Below are positions 22,382 to 33,042 of a stretch of DNA of 64,000 bases, piece by piece. Both the position numbers and the translations under genes were made by a program. The stretch is from Streblospio benedicti (lineage: Eukaryota > Annelida > Polychaeta > Spionida > Spionidae), in assembly GCA_019095985.1 (NCBI GenBank), contig CM032666.1, forward strand, positions 64,647,384 through 64,711,383. Direction: 5' to 3'. The notes beneath the pieces were generated by a model. The model was not told the origin of the DNA. It worked only from the letters and a program-made list of their open reading frames with translations, and ran no database searches. Position 1 is the first letter of the stretch. Each line of letters starts with the position of its first letter.

Positions 22382-23473
22382 TTATGATTGTATATGATTG
22401 TAAATGTAATTGATATTACTGAATGGTTACATTATAATTGGTCTACTTTTAATTACCTCTTTGATAACTTGTAATTCCTTAACCTTTTTCCCCGTGCAAA
22501 CACATATAATTGCATAGAGCAATATAATCGCTAGAAAACAAGAGTTTTGGTTCACTTTGAGCTTCATTTTCTATTTTTTCAAAGCCTATTTTGCCCGGTT
22601 GTATATGTGCAGGTTTAGCAGACGACTTTTGTTTTGGGTCAGCTTATTTTATAAATAGGAAAACACGTTGATAAAAAACATGTACAATTAAACAAACATA
22701 GAACTATATACATTTTTTATTTATACAAAATAGTAACAGAGCATCAGAAATATAACAGTGGACGTATATACGAGCTAAATATTAACATATGAACATTTTG
22801 ACCCACAAATTTGATTAACTTATGATCCTACACCCCTTTTGCTTGCTCAATATGGCGTGTCCACGTCGCAGCAAAATATATCCTTATTTGAGCATTTAAG
22901 AGAGCTCCATACAAGAAGTTTACATTGTGTCAATGAGAAAATATCTGTGATCAGACGACAAAAACCATCCAGTCAACATTTTGAGCACTCATCGGTTGAT
23001 TGACGAATACATGCATGTGCAGTCTAGACCCGGGAGTCTAGATGTCATACGTAGCGTACACACAATTAAAGCACTGAGTTTACCCCGTGCATATAATACA
23101 TGTCTACTCTTGAGGTGGTGAAAACCCAACTGTCCTGATGACATTTGAATTAACTGTCCTGTCATATTGAACTCAACGACAACTACTTGATTGTGGCGCT
23201 ATTGGAAATATCCCCAGAGACAGTTTAACTTGCTTCCCTGAAAATTAGAAAAAAAAGAAAAAAAAGAAAAAAAAGAAAAAGCAGCATCAACTTTTGAATC
23301 TTTGAGAAAAACCTCAAGCATAACCCCTTACAACTTATGATTTTATATCGCCTTTGGTGAAAATTATTTTAATGACACGTAATATTGTGTTTTTTTTATT
23401 TCATTGATCAGTGAATAATTCTATACCATTTTTGAAAAAAAAGTGATCGAAAAGTATCTTCAAAGGATAACTA
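22382..23473. other. Intergenic AT-rich DNA, nothing recognised
   Basis: Includes a short A8G-type microsatellite (about 23247-23280). No exon was recognised. Confidence 0.5.
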
Positions 23474-23590
23474 CAGTACAACATCTAATTAAGACCACCT
23501 GTCTATTGGAACCACCTCTATAATAAGATTACTTTCCACAGTTCCAACCCCTCATAAAACTACCAAAATGTATTTTTGAATGTGTTCATC
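23474..23590. mobile_element. pogo-type MITE fragment
   Basis: Starts after TA with CAGTACAACATCTAATTAAG and carries 'aagaccacctgtctattgg', diverged from the other copies. The right end is not recognised. Confidence 0.5.
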
Positions 23591-23630
23591 GTGTTGGAAT
23601 CCATTATTAAGTTCATCTTTACACAACACA

Positions 23631-23870
23631 ATAAATTCTTACATTGATTGACAGTTTCAACAACTTCTGTTACCATTTACAAAATCTCTATGCGAGTAGT
23701 AGGGGCGACTATACAGCCAACCGTGTCAAATTACCAAAAAGGACTATAGGTACAACCTCGTTAATCAAGTGAATGGCCTTTTTGACAGCTCAAGGTCACC
23801 CAGTACAATGACCGCCGGTCAGCGGCGCGCTGAGTCACCGCTCGCTAGGGCAGAAGTCGTTAATCAAAAG
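23631..23870 (+). repeat. Left long inverted repeat of the Polinton-like unit
   Basis: From 'ataaattcttacattgattg' to 'cagaagtcgttaatcaaaag' this is the inverted counterpart of 29411-29824, very similar over its whole length including 'caaccgtgtcaaattacc'. Confidence 0.85.
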
Positions 23871-24178
23871 TTGAGCTCGAGCAGACGGTCCGTACGAATA
23901 GGCTCGATAAATACGAAAGCGAATATCAAAATCCGAGTCACGTCCACGCCGCCTCTGGCCCCCGCTCACCGGATTTAGACTAGCGGGCGCTAGACGATGA
24001 TACGTAAGAATCTAAATTTTCTATAGATCAATTGTTAGGCGGGTTAATGTAGCCGGATTTGAGAAGCGTCAGGCAGCTAGTGAATATATATTTCACCATT
24101 CTCATCGAATGAAACAGGCATTAGACTAGGAGCTGTCCTCGTGACGCCGACCACGCAGGCTCTCGCCTGACTGGCGAC

Positions 24179-24281
24179 GCCCCTGTAATCTCGATTACGG
24201 GGCTCTTATAATGACTAAAAATACGGGGGTACTCTCACCGCGGAGGGGGGTATTTTACGTACCCTATCTCCGAAGAGATAG
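24179..24281. other. Two adjacent perfect stem-loops
   Basis: One hairpin is built on gtaatc tc gattac extended by C/G pairs (about 24180-24201). The other is CCCTATCTC CGAA GAGATAGGG (about 24259-24280), a nine-pair stem with a four-base loop. Both lie in the Polinton-like unit between the left repeat and the first small frame. They could be transcript 3' ends or protein-binding sites; no function is shown. Confidence 0.6.
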
Positions 24282-24419
24282 GGTTAGGTTTTTTTTTTTG
24301 GGGAGGAGGGGGACCGTCTAAAAGCGTCTCAAACTATAGCTTTTTCTTCAATAGCGCGGTTTAATTGTGTCAATACAGAGTCTAGCGCGTGGTATCTCCA
24401 GATAGCTTCTTCAATACGT

Positions 24420-24599
24420 CTATAAGGCAGCGTTCGCCATCATCTCTAGAACTCTCGGAACCTCCTCGCAGAAATCGCGTCGAATTTTACTAATCAGCCG
24501 TATATCTCTATCAAGGGTTTCTTCCAGCGGCGATATTTGGACCCGATACTCTAAAAATTTAGCCACAATCGCTCCCCTTACAACGGATCCCAAGTCCAT
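24420..24599 (-). CDS. Small open frame (59 residues), unrecognised, in the Polinton-like unit
   Basis: An ATG at 24599 opens 59 codons, rich in charged residues (KFLEYRVQISPLEETLDRD, ISKIRRDFCEEVPRVLEMM), predicted helical and possibly a coiled coil. It is on the same strand as the penton-like gene. It may be a small structural or accessory protein or chance. I recognise no family. Confidence 0.35.
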   Translation of the reverse strand: MDLGSVVRGAIVAKFLEYRVQISPLEETLDRDIRLISKIRRDFCEEVPRVLEMMANAAL

Positions 24600-25571
24600 C
24601 TTTACTCGTTGATATATTCTTATCGAATGAAAACGTCTAAATAACTACATCCCCCTCCCGGCGCACCTGTCTAATTAAAAAAACCAATCACGTCGCCTCT
24701 GTCACGACACGCGCGATTGTAACGTATCCGCCTCAAATCGCCGAGTCCCCCCTTTAAACTCCAAAAAATCAATAGATCCGCTCCCAGAGAAGCGTGACAC
24801 TTAAATCTAGCTTTACACAACGTCCCTTTAAACGAGCATCAAAGGACCGCATCAAACGCCCGCCCCGCGAAAATGATCTCTCTCTTTAAATCCATCAAAC
24901 GCTCACGACCCACCAGCCGGGGTACATAAATCAGATTAGATTACCGCCGACCAAAGACATTAATCATCCCCCCCCCAATGACCGCTGGTCGCTCCCGATA
25001 GGGCAGAAGACATTAATCATCCCCCCCTCCCCCAATGACCGCTGGTCAGCGACTCGTTCATACACTTTTCGCCGATAGGGCAGGTCTTTACAATATGTCA
25101 TTAATCAAAGGTATCCAAAACCGCGTGGATCGAATGAATTAGTTGCTTTATGCGTGAATATATGTTTAAAATGTCCATTACTTCAACATGAATGTTCATT
25201 CTGAAATGTTATCAATAGAACCTCAATAATAGTATAATGAGTACATTGGTCTGTCCAAGCATGTATTACACGATTTCTCTATTAGCAAGGCTTTTAAGTA
25301 TATCATCGGTGTTGTTATATAGTAGCTGTATAGTAACCGTATAATTGTCAGTGTTTAAGTGACTTGGATATCGTAAATTCGCCTAGTTTAATCAGCATAT
25401 ACCCCTCAGTTGAGAAAAGAATCTCGGCATACGTAAAAACCTTAGCATTCTACGGATGTTTTACCAATATTTTATCCACACACCAGCCCAAATGAGGGTG
25501 TAGTAAACTTACATAATTTAATCCGATTGTAAGACATTACGCGCTCATACTGCAATGGAAAGAAGAATGTA

Positions 25572-25615
25572 CAGTAGAACGTCTGATTAAGACCGCCTCT
25601 TTGCAGAAATCTCTT
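25572..25615. mobile_element. pogo-type terminus fragment
   Basis: CAGTAGAACGTCTGATTAAG after TA, then 'accgcctctttgcag'; one end only, inserted in the Polinton-like unit. Confidence 0.45.
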
Positions 25616-26098
25616 TGACGAGGCGTTTATGTTTGTGGTGGTAGATGGGTTACTCCTAATCCTGCGCAAGATAGTGTGTTTGTTTGGGGAAGTGCGTGTA
25701 GTTTTATTTTTGTGAGAAACGCTTATTAAATAGTACGCAGAAGGCAGTGATGATAACGAGGCATCGTTTTTCCAATCTTTTATTTTCCACACACAAATAT
25801 ATACTTTTTTACAGAGTACTGGAGAAGACATCATTTTCTAAACTCTACACAGTAAAACCTCATCAGAGTACCGCAAAAAAAAAAAGACATAGAGTAATGG
25901 CTAGATACTTTACAGAAGATATTCTTTAAACTTTACACATATATATACACGCAGTAAAAAATACATGATGGATGTACATTTATTCAACACACGCTGATAC
26001 ATATATACTGTTTTATGACTTTGTCCACTTTGATCGTAGTCCATCTTCTTCTTGTAGTGAGCTATTCAATCTTCAACGATAGGTACCCTCTCTCTCTC

Positions 26099-26623
26099 TC
26101 ACCGCGCGCTCCGTCGGTGCTCGTCATAACTCAACTCCAGCACGCAGCGCACTCGCGATATGAAGGCGAGGCTTTCGTTGTCGGGGGCGGATAACCTCAG
26201 TCGTATAGCGTTGAGCACGGGCTGGTTGACTTTTATCGGGTAAATATGCTGAAATGCGATGTGCTCTCGAAAGCTCTGTCCGCTACCTTGTCGAGCGCGT
26301 TGCTCCAGGGGTACCTCTCTCAGAAAGTGAGAGATGCTGCCATTTGAAATGACTGAGCCCACGCAGTCGGCGCTGATATGGATTAAAGGTGTGTCTGAGC
26401 CGTCGTGATATATGATGACCTCCAGGAGTGACAGGTAGGCTTCTTTGCAATCTATTCTCTGGGGCAGTTGTACGATCAGTTCTTGAGGTGTTTGAACGCC
26501 CGGCTGCTGGCTGTCGGCACAGATGATCATCGCAGGCCTGTGAGTTGGGTGAATGGAATCCATGAAGTAAAACTTTTTAGGGTAATCCAGCGTAACCACG
26601 GCGCTCGCTTTTATGCTCTCCAT
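26099..26623 (-). CDS. Penton / minor-capsid-like protein of a Polinton-type element (fossil)
   Basis: A 174-residue open frame. The central and C-terminal part (IHISADCVGSVISNGSISHF, LREVPLE, then HIAFQHIYPIKVNQPVLNAI and RVRCVLELSYDEH) follows the pattern I associate with Polinton/adintovirus penton jelly-roll proteins: an I-x-x-D-L-type strand with 'V/I-x-x-x-x..LLR-V-P', a 'F-x-x-x-x-Y-x-P' strand, then an 'I-x-I-x-L-x-x' strand and a hydrophobic last strand before a basic end. Family pentons are of comparable or somewhat larger size. It is longer than any other frame here and lies centrally in the inverted-repeat-bounded unit. The assignment is by pattern, not alignment; a structure or profile search would decide it. 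Confidence 0.5.
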   Translation of the reverse strand: MESIKASAVVTLDYPKKFYFMDSIHPTHRPAMIICADSQQPGVQTPQELIVQLPQRIDCKEAYLSLLEVIIYHDGSDTPLIHISADCVGSVISNGSISHFLREVPLEQRARQGSGQSFREHIAFQHIYPIKVNQPVLNAIRLRLSAPDNESLAFISRVRCVLELSYDEHRRSAR

Positions 26624-27218
26624 CAGTTGTTGGCAACATTTTTGAAGCTCACTGAACTGGCCCAGCGCCCGTCAAATGTGTTAAATGTACCCCTCCACTC
26701 CCACACGCGAGACGCCCCTCTCTTGCGACCCACCCACGTCGCAAAAAAAATGCCCCACCCCGCCGACGACAATCGCTATAAATTACAATACGAACCCCGC
26801 CCGTTTTCTTCCCATTCAGATGGTATATGAAAAAGGGTGTGTTGTGGACCTCATATAGCGTATAAAATACATCTTCTAATGCAAAATCAACGCGTTTTCT
26901 AATTAAATTAAACAAGCGTTCGTACAATGCGATAATGATAAGAAATGTAGGCAACACCCCCTCAAATGCGTATGCGTGTGTGTTAGTAATGTGGAAAATA
27001 TGAAAAAATATCTTCAGGTTACATTTTGCATTGGAGGTTGCAATACGCGGCTCAACACATCCTCCATAACTGTGTACCGTTTACCACAACACGTTTGAAA
27101 ACCTAGTCACCCCCGTATAAATTAGCATCCATCGTCGTTTTCGGGAGGCGTAGAGAGAAAGTTGGGGACGCGTTTTTGAAAAACGTGACGAGTTTTTCCG
27201 ACGTCGTACGCGAAAATG

Positions 27219-27429
27219 ACGGGATCCAATAGTAATTTATACTAATTTTTTGCGGGGTTTTTCGGCGGAAGGGACGAAAAATGACGTGCTTTTTTCGAAA
27301 AAAGTGACGCCCGTTTTCGAAAACGGGTCTACCGTTTCGGCGTATCGACGCGAAAAACTGTCTCCATTTTTGCGACTTTTTCTCAAAAAGACGCGCAAAA
27401 AATTGGTATGAATTACTATTGGATCGCGT
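27219..27429. repeat. Foldback with about 33 bp arms around C/G-T/A oligomer repeats
   Basis: The left arm (about 27219-27251) contains gatccaatagtaatttatac and aattttttgcg. The right arm (about 27395-27427) is its inverse with two changes (cgcaaaaaatt, gaattactattggatc). Between and around them (27120-27520) short 'cgttttcg', 'cgaaaacg' and 'gacgcccgttttcg' palindromes recur many times. Long open frames here follow from that composition and are not called. Confidence 0.65.
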
Positions 27430-27894
27430 CATTTTTGAGACTTAAGCGTAAACAAGAGACGCCCGTTTTCGACATCGTAGCGTAAAAAGACCTCCCGTTT
27501 TTCGACGGACACCGACCAAAACCGCGTCACGCGTAGGACGAAAGTTGAATTCCCAAGACGTTTTTTTTATGAAGTGGATATTTTTTTTGACTATCGTTTT
27601 TACAGTGGCGCCATTCTGATCCGTCAGATAATCTGACCAACCTATTCTAGACACCCACCCTTCTATATACGTTAAAATCGAGTAATATATAAAGACCATC
27701 TTAGACTTCTCTTTTTTTTAATCGAGGGGGCGTATTCTACGAGCGTCTTTACAAAACATCTCACTTTATTTATTCAGAGGGATATATACAGACCATCTAT
27801 AAGACTTCTCACTTTTTTTTAAGAGAGGCTATATAAAACGTATTCTAGTGTGCGTGGGTGCGCATGTGCGTCTCCTGGCAAATTACATTGTTTA

Positions 27895-28258
27895 ATGATG
27901 GACCGAATTTTTTTTTGAAACTTTACAAGTAAGAAGAGTGCACCAGCTGAGTGACACCGAAGTGATTTGATATTTGATACTTGACCAATTACAGTGTGAC
28001 TTTCAGAAAGCTATATTATGTATTTATTTTTTTACATTATCTATTATAGTTTCAATATTGTTGACATTAAAGATTTACACTTATTACAGCTTACCTTGAT
28101 GGAATGTTAACATAAAGAGTGACCTTCACATTTCGAATTCGGGCACTTTACCAATCATAGAGTACCTTCCATAACAGTATTTCATTGCTCACGAATCAAC
28201 GCTACGCCAGTGTCACAAATGCTCTTTGAGTACTTTTGGTCTAGAGGGAATTTTACAT
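27895..28258 (+). mobile_element. Helitron-like repeat, diverged copy 2
   Basis: Shares 'gaaactttacaa', 'gacaccgaagtgattcga'-like text and the end 'ctctttgagtacttttggtctag' with the repeat at 21865-22381. It is more diverged and shorter and lies inside the Polinton-like unit. Confidence 0.4.
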
Positions 28259-28703
28259 AAACTTTTTGTACATGCATACCATGGTATAGGCTTAGACGTG
28301 AGCGAAGTGAAACGACTTTGATGTTCATCGTTTTCGTAATAATTCAACGCTCATTTAATAGTCCTCTGTGTTCATTTACAATTTTTAGCACAGGAAAACA
28401 TTTTTTATGATCTTATGATCTAGCATAGCATTCACATTGCGTATACACTTCTACTACTATTACTACTACCTTACAGACCATGCACCCTTCTACAAAAGCA
28501 AGAATAACCTCCTCGTGCGTATAACAATTTCTGCCGCAATTTTGCCATCATCAAGAAAGAGTCTCTACCTACCAACAGATCCAATCACTCCGTTCGAAGA
28601 ATTTTTTAGTAGTACTTCTTTACAAGAACAATTATAATCTGGAATATCCTATCAGCCCACATAGTGAAAATAGAACTCAAAGATACTTTTTCGGGACTAC
28701 GTA

Positions 28704-28780
28704 CAGTAGAACCTCTCTATTAGGAACATCTTGGGACCAATGTTAGATGTTTTCAATAGAGAGGCGGTCTCCACTCGAAG
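28704..28780. mobile_element. pogo-type MITE fragment
   Basis: CAGTAGAACCTCTCTATTAG after TA, then 'gggaccaatgttagatg' and 'caatagagaggcggtct': a foldback with both arms of the family motif. Confidence 0.55.
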
Positions 28781-29410
28781 CGACTGAGGCGAAATGACCT
28801 TATACGGATATTTTTGAATATTTTGTGTTGCTTTTGTAGCGCGTTCTTTCTCCTTAATCGATTATTAAAGTCGCGAATAGACGTCATTTAATCGTCATGT
28901 TTACGTTATGACGCGATAGATACCTTAATGTTCGGAGGTTTTTATACTCGCTATTAAAATCAACACGTAGTTATCTGATTTGTTTTTGTTCTCAATTTAG
29001 CGCGTAACGAGACTAACATACTAGCGCTAATTTGTATTCTCTATTTGGATTATGCCTCTCGGCTGTCACCATTTGCGACTTGAAATCTACCCGTTGTCAC
29101 GCGGGATATTACAGTACCACTCCATTGCGTTCGTATTTATTTGTAAATACGGCAGATATTTTAGTGTAGTGTAACGGCTCCTGCGCGTACTGACTTGCCG
29201 TTGTGAAGGAAGGATGGCCGAGCGGGCCGCATTAAACCAACACGCGCCTGCAACCACCTCCACAACAGTCTTGTCACAACAACACCCCTGTGACAACAAC
29301 ACGCGCCCCTCATACCCTGACCACAACACAACCACACCTGTGGTAGCTGAAACATACACGTTCGTCACTCGATGTTCCACCATGGCTCCGAGTCTGGTGG
29401 TGACCGTCCA

Positions 29411-29824
29411 AATTTGATTAACGACTTCTGCCCTACCGGCGGTGACTCCGGCGGTCATTGTTCTGTGTGACCTTGAGCTGTCAAAAAGGCCATTCACTTG
29501 ATTAACGAGGTTGTACCTATAGTCCTTTTTGGTAATTTGACACGGTTGGCTGTATACTCGCTTCCCTACTACTTCTGCGCATGACAGGTCAATCCGCACG
29601 ACTTCCGATACTGAAAAGAGGGTCCTACACATGAAAGAGAGTTGAAAGCCCCACTCGTCCCTGTTCATGACCTGTCTCTCTCCTCATATCTTGATCGCTT
29701 CCTTGATTGTTCTTATCGACCCGATTTTCAGTATCGGAAGTCGTGCAGATTGACCTGTCATGCGCAGAGATTTTGAAAATGGCAACAGAAGTTGTTGAAA
29801 CTGTCAATCAATGTAAAAATTTAT
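29411..29824 (-). repeat. Right long inverted repeat of the Polinton-like unit, with an inserted palindrome
   Basis: Reverse complement of the left arm, from 'aatttgattaacgacttctg' outward to 'tcaatcaatgtaaaaattta'. Within it 29575-29767 is an extra segment whose ends (29575-29617 and 29725-29767) are near-perfect 43 bp inverted repeats of each other. Long in-frame reading across the arm is a by-product. Confidence 0.85.
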
Positions 29825-30137
29825 NNNNNNNNNNNNNNNNNNNNNNNNNNNNNNNNNNNNNNNNNNNNNNNNNNNNNNNNNNNNNNNNNNNNNNNNNNNN
29901 NNNNNNNNNNNNNNNNNNNNNNNNNNNNNNNNNNNNNNNNNNNNNNNNNNNNNNNNNNNNNNNNNNNNNNNNNNNNNNNNNNNNNNNNNNNNNNNNNNNN
30001 NNNNNNNNNNNNNNNNNNNNNNNNNNNNNNNNNNNNNNNNNNNNNNNNNNNNNNNNNNNNNNNNNNNNNNNNNNNNNNNNNNNNNNNNNNNNNNNNNNNN
30101 NNNNNNNNNNNNNNNNNNNNNNNNNNNNNNNNNNNNN
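29825..30137. other. Assembly gap (313 N)
   Basis: 313 N, not a round number, so likely an estimated size. It separates the Polinton-like right repeat from the Penelope-type element. Confidence 0.98.
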
Positions 30138-31316
30138 GCCTGATCCACCACAGTTAATTTGGTAGACCACACCACAAACGTCTTCTTTCTTGGCTGGATC
30201 CTTGGGTGCTACCAGTAACTGTCTGAGAGTATTCACCGGTTTGAAGTACGCACTACATCCATAACCACTCATGATCCTTCTCACCGCCTTCGACAAGTCC
30301 TTCACATATGGTATTCCCACCATCGTCTTCTTTGTCTCGTCCGTCCGGTCCTTCTTCTTTCCTGCTTCTTCCTTGTCTCTCAACACAGATCCTCTTTTGA
30401 TCGCCCAGGATGGATATCCACATTTTGACAATGCCTCATTCACATGTTTTATTTCCGCTTCTCGATCCATCTCTTCAGTAACCACGGTCTCGTCTCGGTG
30501 ATGGAGAGTGCGTACTACACTGAGTTTGTGCTCTAAGGGGTGGTTAGAGTCAAACTGGAGGTATTGGTCGGTGTGTGTCGGCTTACGGTAGATCTTGAGT
30601 TTGAGACTACCATCATCTTTCTTTGATGTTAACGTATCCAGATAGGCAAGATCACCATCTTCCTCTCCTTCAGTGGTGAATTTGATGTCAGGGTCCAGTG
30701 TGTTTAGATGGTCCGTAAATTCCTGGTCATACTCAGAGTCTAGCTTTGTGTGAGTGTCATCCACATATCGGTACCACCAGTGGGGAGGGTGAGGCGCTGT
30801 TTCAATTGCCTTTTGTTCTATGTCCTCCATCATCGCATCACACACTATCATGGAAACTGGCGACCCCATAGCCGCTCCAAGGATCTGCTGGTAAAACTTT
30901 CCACCATACGTAAAGTAGGTGCAACCGAGCACAATTTCCAGAAGTTCCGCGATTTCACCTGGCTTCAATGTGGTTCTCTTGTGTAGGTCCCTGTCTGCAT
31001 CCAGTTTGGTCGTAATGCATTCAACTGCTTTATTCACAGGAACACTGGTAAAAAGCGCCGTGACATCATACGATCTTAGCTCTTGTCCTTCCTCAATTCT
31101 GCATCTGCTGATTATCTCTCCGAATTGTTTTGAGTTTTTGATGTGTCTTTCGGTTTTGCCTATTACATGTATTGGTGAAATTATAGATGCCAGGTGCTTT
31201 GAACACTTGTAGGTGATGCTGTCAATGCTACTCACTAACGGTCGCAGAGGCATGGCTTGTTTGTGAATCTTGGGCAGGCCGTAAAAACGAGGGGGTGAGC
31301 AGGTTGTTGGGTACAT
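30138..31316 (-). mobile_element. Penelope-like element, reverse transcriptase (partial)
   Basis: One continuous frame of about 390 codons up to the gap. Motifs in order: PPRFYGLPKIHK and RPLVSSI at the start, SYDVTALFTSVPVN (catalytic Asp), GAAMGSPVSMIVCDAMMEDIE, YRYVDDTHT (catalytic DD), LAYLDTL, LKIYRKPTHTDQYLQFDSNH. These are the conserved blocks of Penelope-like reverse transcriptases, which copy RNA onto a nicked target or telomeric end. The trailing VCGVVYQINCGGSG leads towards the GIY-YIG endonuclease of canonical elements, but the gap intervenes and the sequence beyond it is unrelated. The N-terminal portion is missing, since no coding potential continues beyond about 31325. The frame is unbroken where visible, suggesting a fairly young copy. 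Confidence 0.88.
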
Positions 31317-32058
31317 CTTATCTTTAGTTATAATGTCTATTGATTTGATTTGATTGAGTGGTATAAAATTTGCTTTGATCAGAATTTATTCCGGTTTCAG
31401 CTAAATTTATATATCCTCCTACTCGAAGTAAGCTTTACTTGCAAACATGCTTGTCACTTGAAATTAAGCACACAAGTGGCTCGTAAAATACTGGTCAAGT
31501 CCTTATTGTCAGTTGTTTTTGTCTTTTTGCAATAAATATATGGATAGCATATTTGCAATTTGGATTGTATTGGCTAAAGTGGTAGATGTGAATATCCTAT
31601 TGTCGTCTAGTGTAAATTTAATGGCTTGTTTCTTGCTGGAACTATGACATTAAATTAAGTGTAAAAGAATTAACTATGCACGCATGTGTTTTCAATCATA
31701 TTCATTATATAAATATTAGATTGGTGGATATTTTCAAACAATATCTGGATAGCAGCATTTGTAGTAGCAAACGCGTACACTTTTATGGGATTCCTGTTTG
31801 ACTACACCCTAACAGCAAAATCCAATTTTGTAACAAAATAAACCGGCACGATATATTTTTCACTACTTTATTTTGATAAGACTAGACAAAAGCTTCATCA
31901 GGTACGTCCATGGCTGTTTGAGTGCTGATTGGTCGAGAAACACTCGTCCAGTGCATTGGGGACACTCGTTGAAAGGGATTATAAGGAGTAGGATTATTCG
32001 TTTCCTTCAAATAGTTAAAGCGCATTTGATAAGATGACTCATGTATTAAAGTGACAAC
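31317..32058. other. AT-rich spacer upstream of the fucosyltransferase
   Basis: No exon or bounded repeat was recognised; presumably holds the promoter and any 5' non-coding exon boundary of the gene at 32059. Confidence 0.5.
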
Positions 32059-33042
32059 ATGTCCCACAATCATTGTAACGTTCTGTTCAATATTCTCATT
32101 ATAGGCACCTGTACTATAATAGTAGTTTCGTTCTACATATTCAGTTGCTATCAAATCACTGAAGGTAATTTTAATGATATAGCAGGATACTCTCTGCAAA
32201 ATATCCCTACAAAAAAGTGTCCAAATCTGATTGCAAACAAATCAAGAATTTATGCATCCACAAATGGTAGATTGGGAAATGAAATGTTTAAAGTTGCAGG
32301 AAGCATTGGTATAGCTTTAGCGAAAAACAGAACATTGGCTGTCCATGAACATGTGGCAAACTCTTTGTTTGAGGTATTTGATATGAGTGAACCTCCCTTT
32401 ATCACATACACGTCTATACCAGCAAATGTGTCAAAACACTACGATCAAGGGTTCGGTACCAGTTATAATGATAAATGGCACAATTTACCAGAAGAAGACC
32501 TCATAGTTCATGGCTATTTCATAACATGGAGATATTTTGCTGGACTTGATGATGAAATAAGGTGTCTGTTTAAATTTAACGATGCTATAATAAAAAAATC
32601 TGAACAGTTCCTTTCATCCTTGAAACATGATAATATCTCCACAATGGTAGGGGTGCATATCCGCAGAGGAGACAAACTGCGGACAGCTGGACTTGGCATT
32701 GTTATACCACCCCTGAACTACACTCTGGCCGCCATGGCATACTTCCGCCACAAGTACCCGGGTTGTCGGTTTGTGGTGTGCAGTGATGACATCGGCTGGT
32801 GCCGGCAGCAACTGTCACATCTACCGGATGTGGTTTTCTCCGAGGGCCAGACGCCCGGTGAAGACCTCGGCTTGCTGGCCAGCTGTGACCACATGATCAT
32901 CCACGAGGGCACATTTGGATGGTGGGGTGCCTGGCTTGCAGGGGGTGAAGTCGTCTATTATGATAGGATACGAAACGACACACATTACTTAAGCCTTTTA
33001 CTGCAAAACCTTTATTTGGCTAAGTGGAAAGGTATGCATTGA
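32059..33042 (+). CDS. Galactoside alpha-1,2-fucosyltransferase, GT11 family
   Basis: A single uninterrupted frame of 327 residues, close to the usual GT11 length. Residues about 8-31 are one hydrophobic helix after a short cytosolic tail: type II Golgi anchor. Family motifs: NGRLGNEMFKVAG (69-81; usual form GRLGNQM), VGVHIRRGDKL (197-207, the GDP-fucose-binding motif), FVVCSDDIGWC, and EDLGLLASCDHMII with HEGTFGWWGAWLAGG near the C-terminus. GT11 enzymes transfer fucose from GDP-fucose to O-2 of a terminal galactose on glycoproteins or glycolipids. Several N-x-S/T sites are present (for example NRT, NVS, NIS, NYT, NDT). The coding sequence is intronless, which is common in this family. AATAAA at 33256-33261 is a plausible polyadenylation signal. 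The exact acceptor cannot be read from the sequence. Confidence 0.93.
   Translation: MSHNHCNVLFNILIIGTCTIIVVSFYIFSCYQITEGNFNDIAGYSLQNIPTKKCPNLIANKSRIYASTNGRLGNEMFKVAGSIGIALAKNRTLAVHEHVANSLFEVFDMSEPPFITYTSIPANVSKHYDQGFGTSYNDKWHNLPEEDLIVHGYFITWRYFAGLDDEIRCLFKFNDAIIKKSEQFLSSLKHDNISTMVGVHIRRGDKLRTAGLGIVIPPLNYTLAAMAYFRHKYPGCRFVVCSDDIGWCRQQLSHLPDVVFSEGQTPGEDLGLLASCDHMIIHEGTFGWWGAWLAGGEVVYYDRIRNDTHYLSLLLQNLYLAKWKGMH

Larger units (their letters stand above)
23631..29824. mobile_element. Polinton-like (virus-derived) unit with long inverted ends, fossil
   Basis: Inverted repeats of about 240 bp enclose roughly 5.5 kb. The left arm is 23631-23870; the right arm is 29411-29824, enlarged by a palindromic insertion. 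Subterminal motifs 'aatgaccgc..ggtcag' and 'agggcagaagtc..taatca' recur inside at about 24977-25100. The interior carries a penton-like gene (26099-26623) and unusual hairpins. Polintons and related adintovirus-type elements have such long inverted ends and a penton/minor capsid gene, but they are usually two to three times longer and also carry polymerase, integrase, ATPase and major capsid genes, none of which I could see. It looks broken and incomplete; the right end touches an assembly gap. Confidence 0.6.

Noticed and set aside
23247-23280. CRISPR-like or regularly spaced array
   Set aside because: A simple A-rich microsatellite in a eukaryotic genome; no spacers.
26649-26957. 102-codon frame just upstream of the penton-like gene
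   Set aside because: Its second half is low-complexity Gly/Arg-rich and it overlaps what should be the leader of the penton-like gene; no family recognised.
27103-27699. Two minus-strand frames of 109 and 85 codons
   Set aside because: They translate the T/A-oligomer palindrome region; composition is repetitive and no motif is present.
29087-29668. 193-codon minus-strand frame
   Set aside because: It reads across the right inverted end of the Polinton-like unit; the same text in the left arm is not open in this frame and no protein family is seen.
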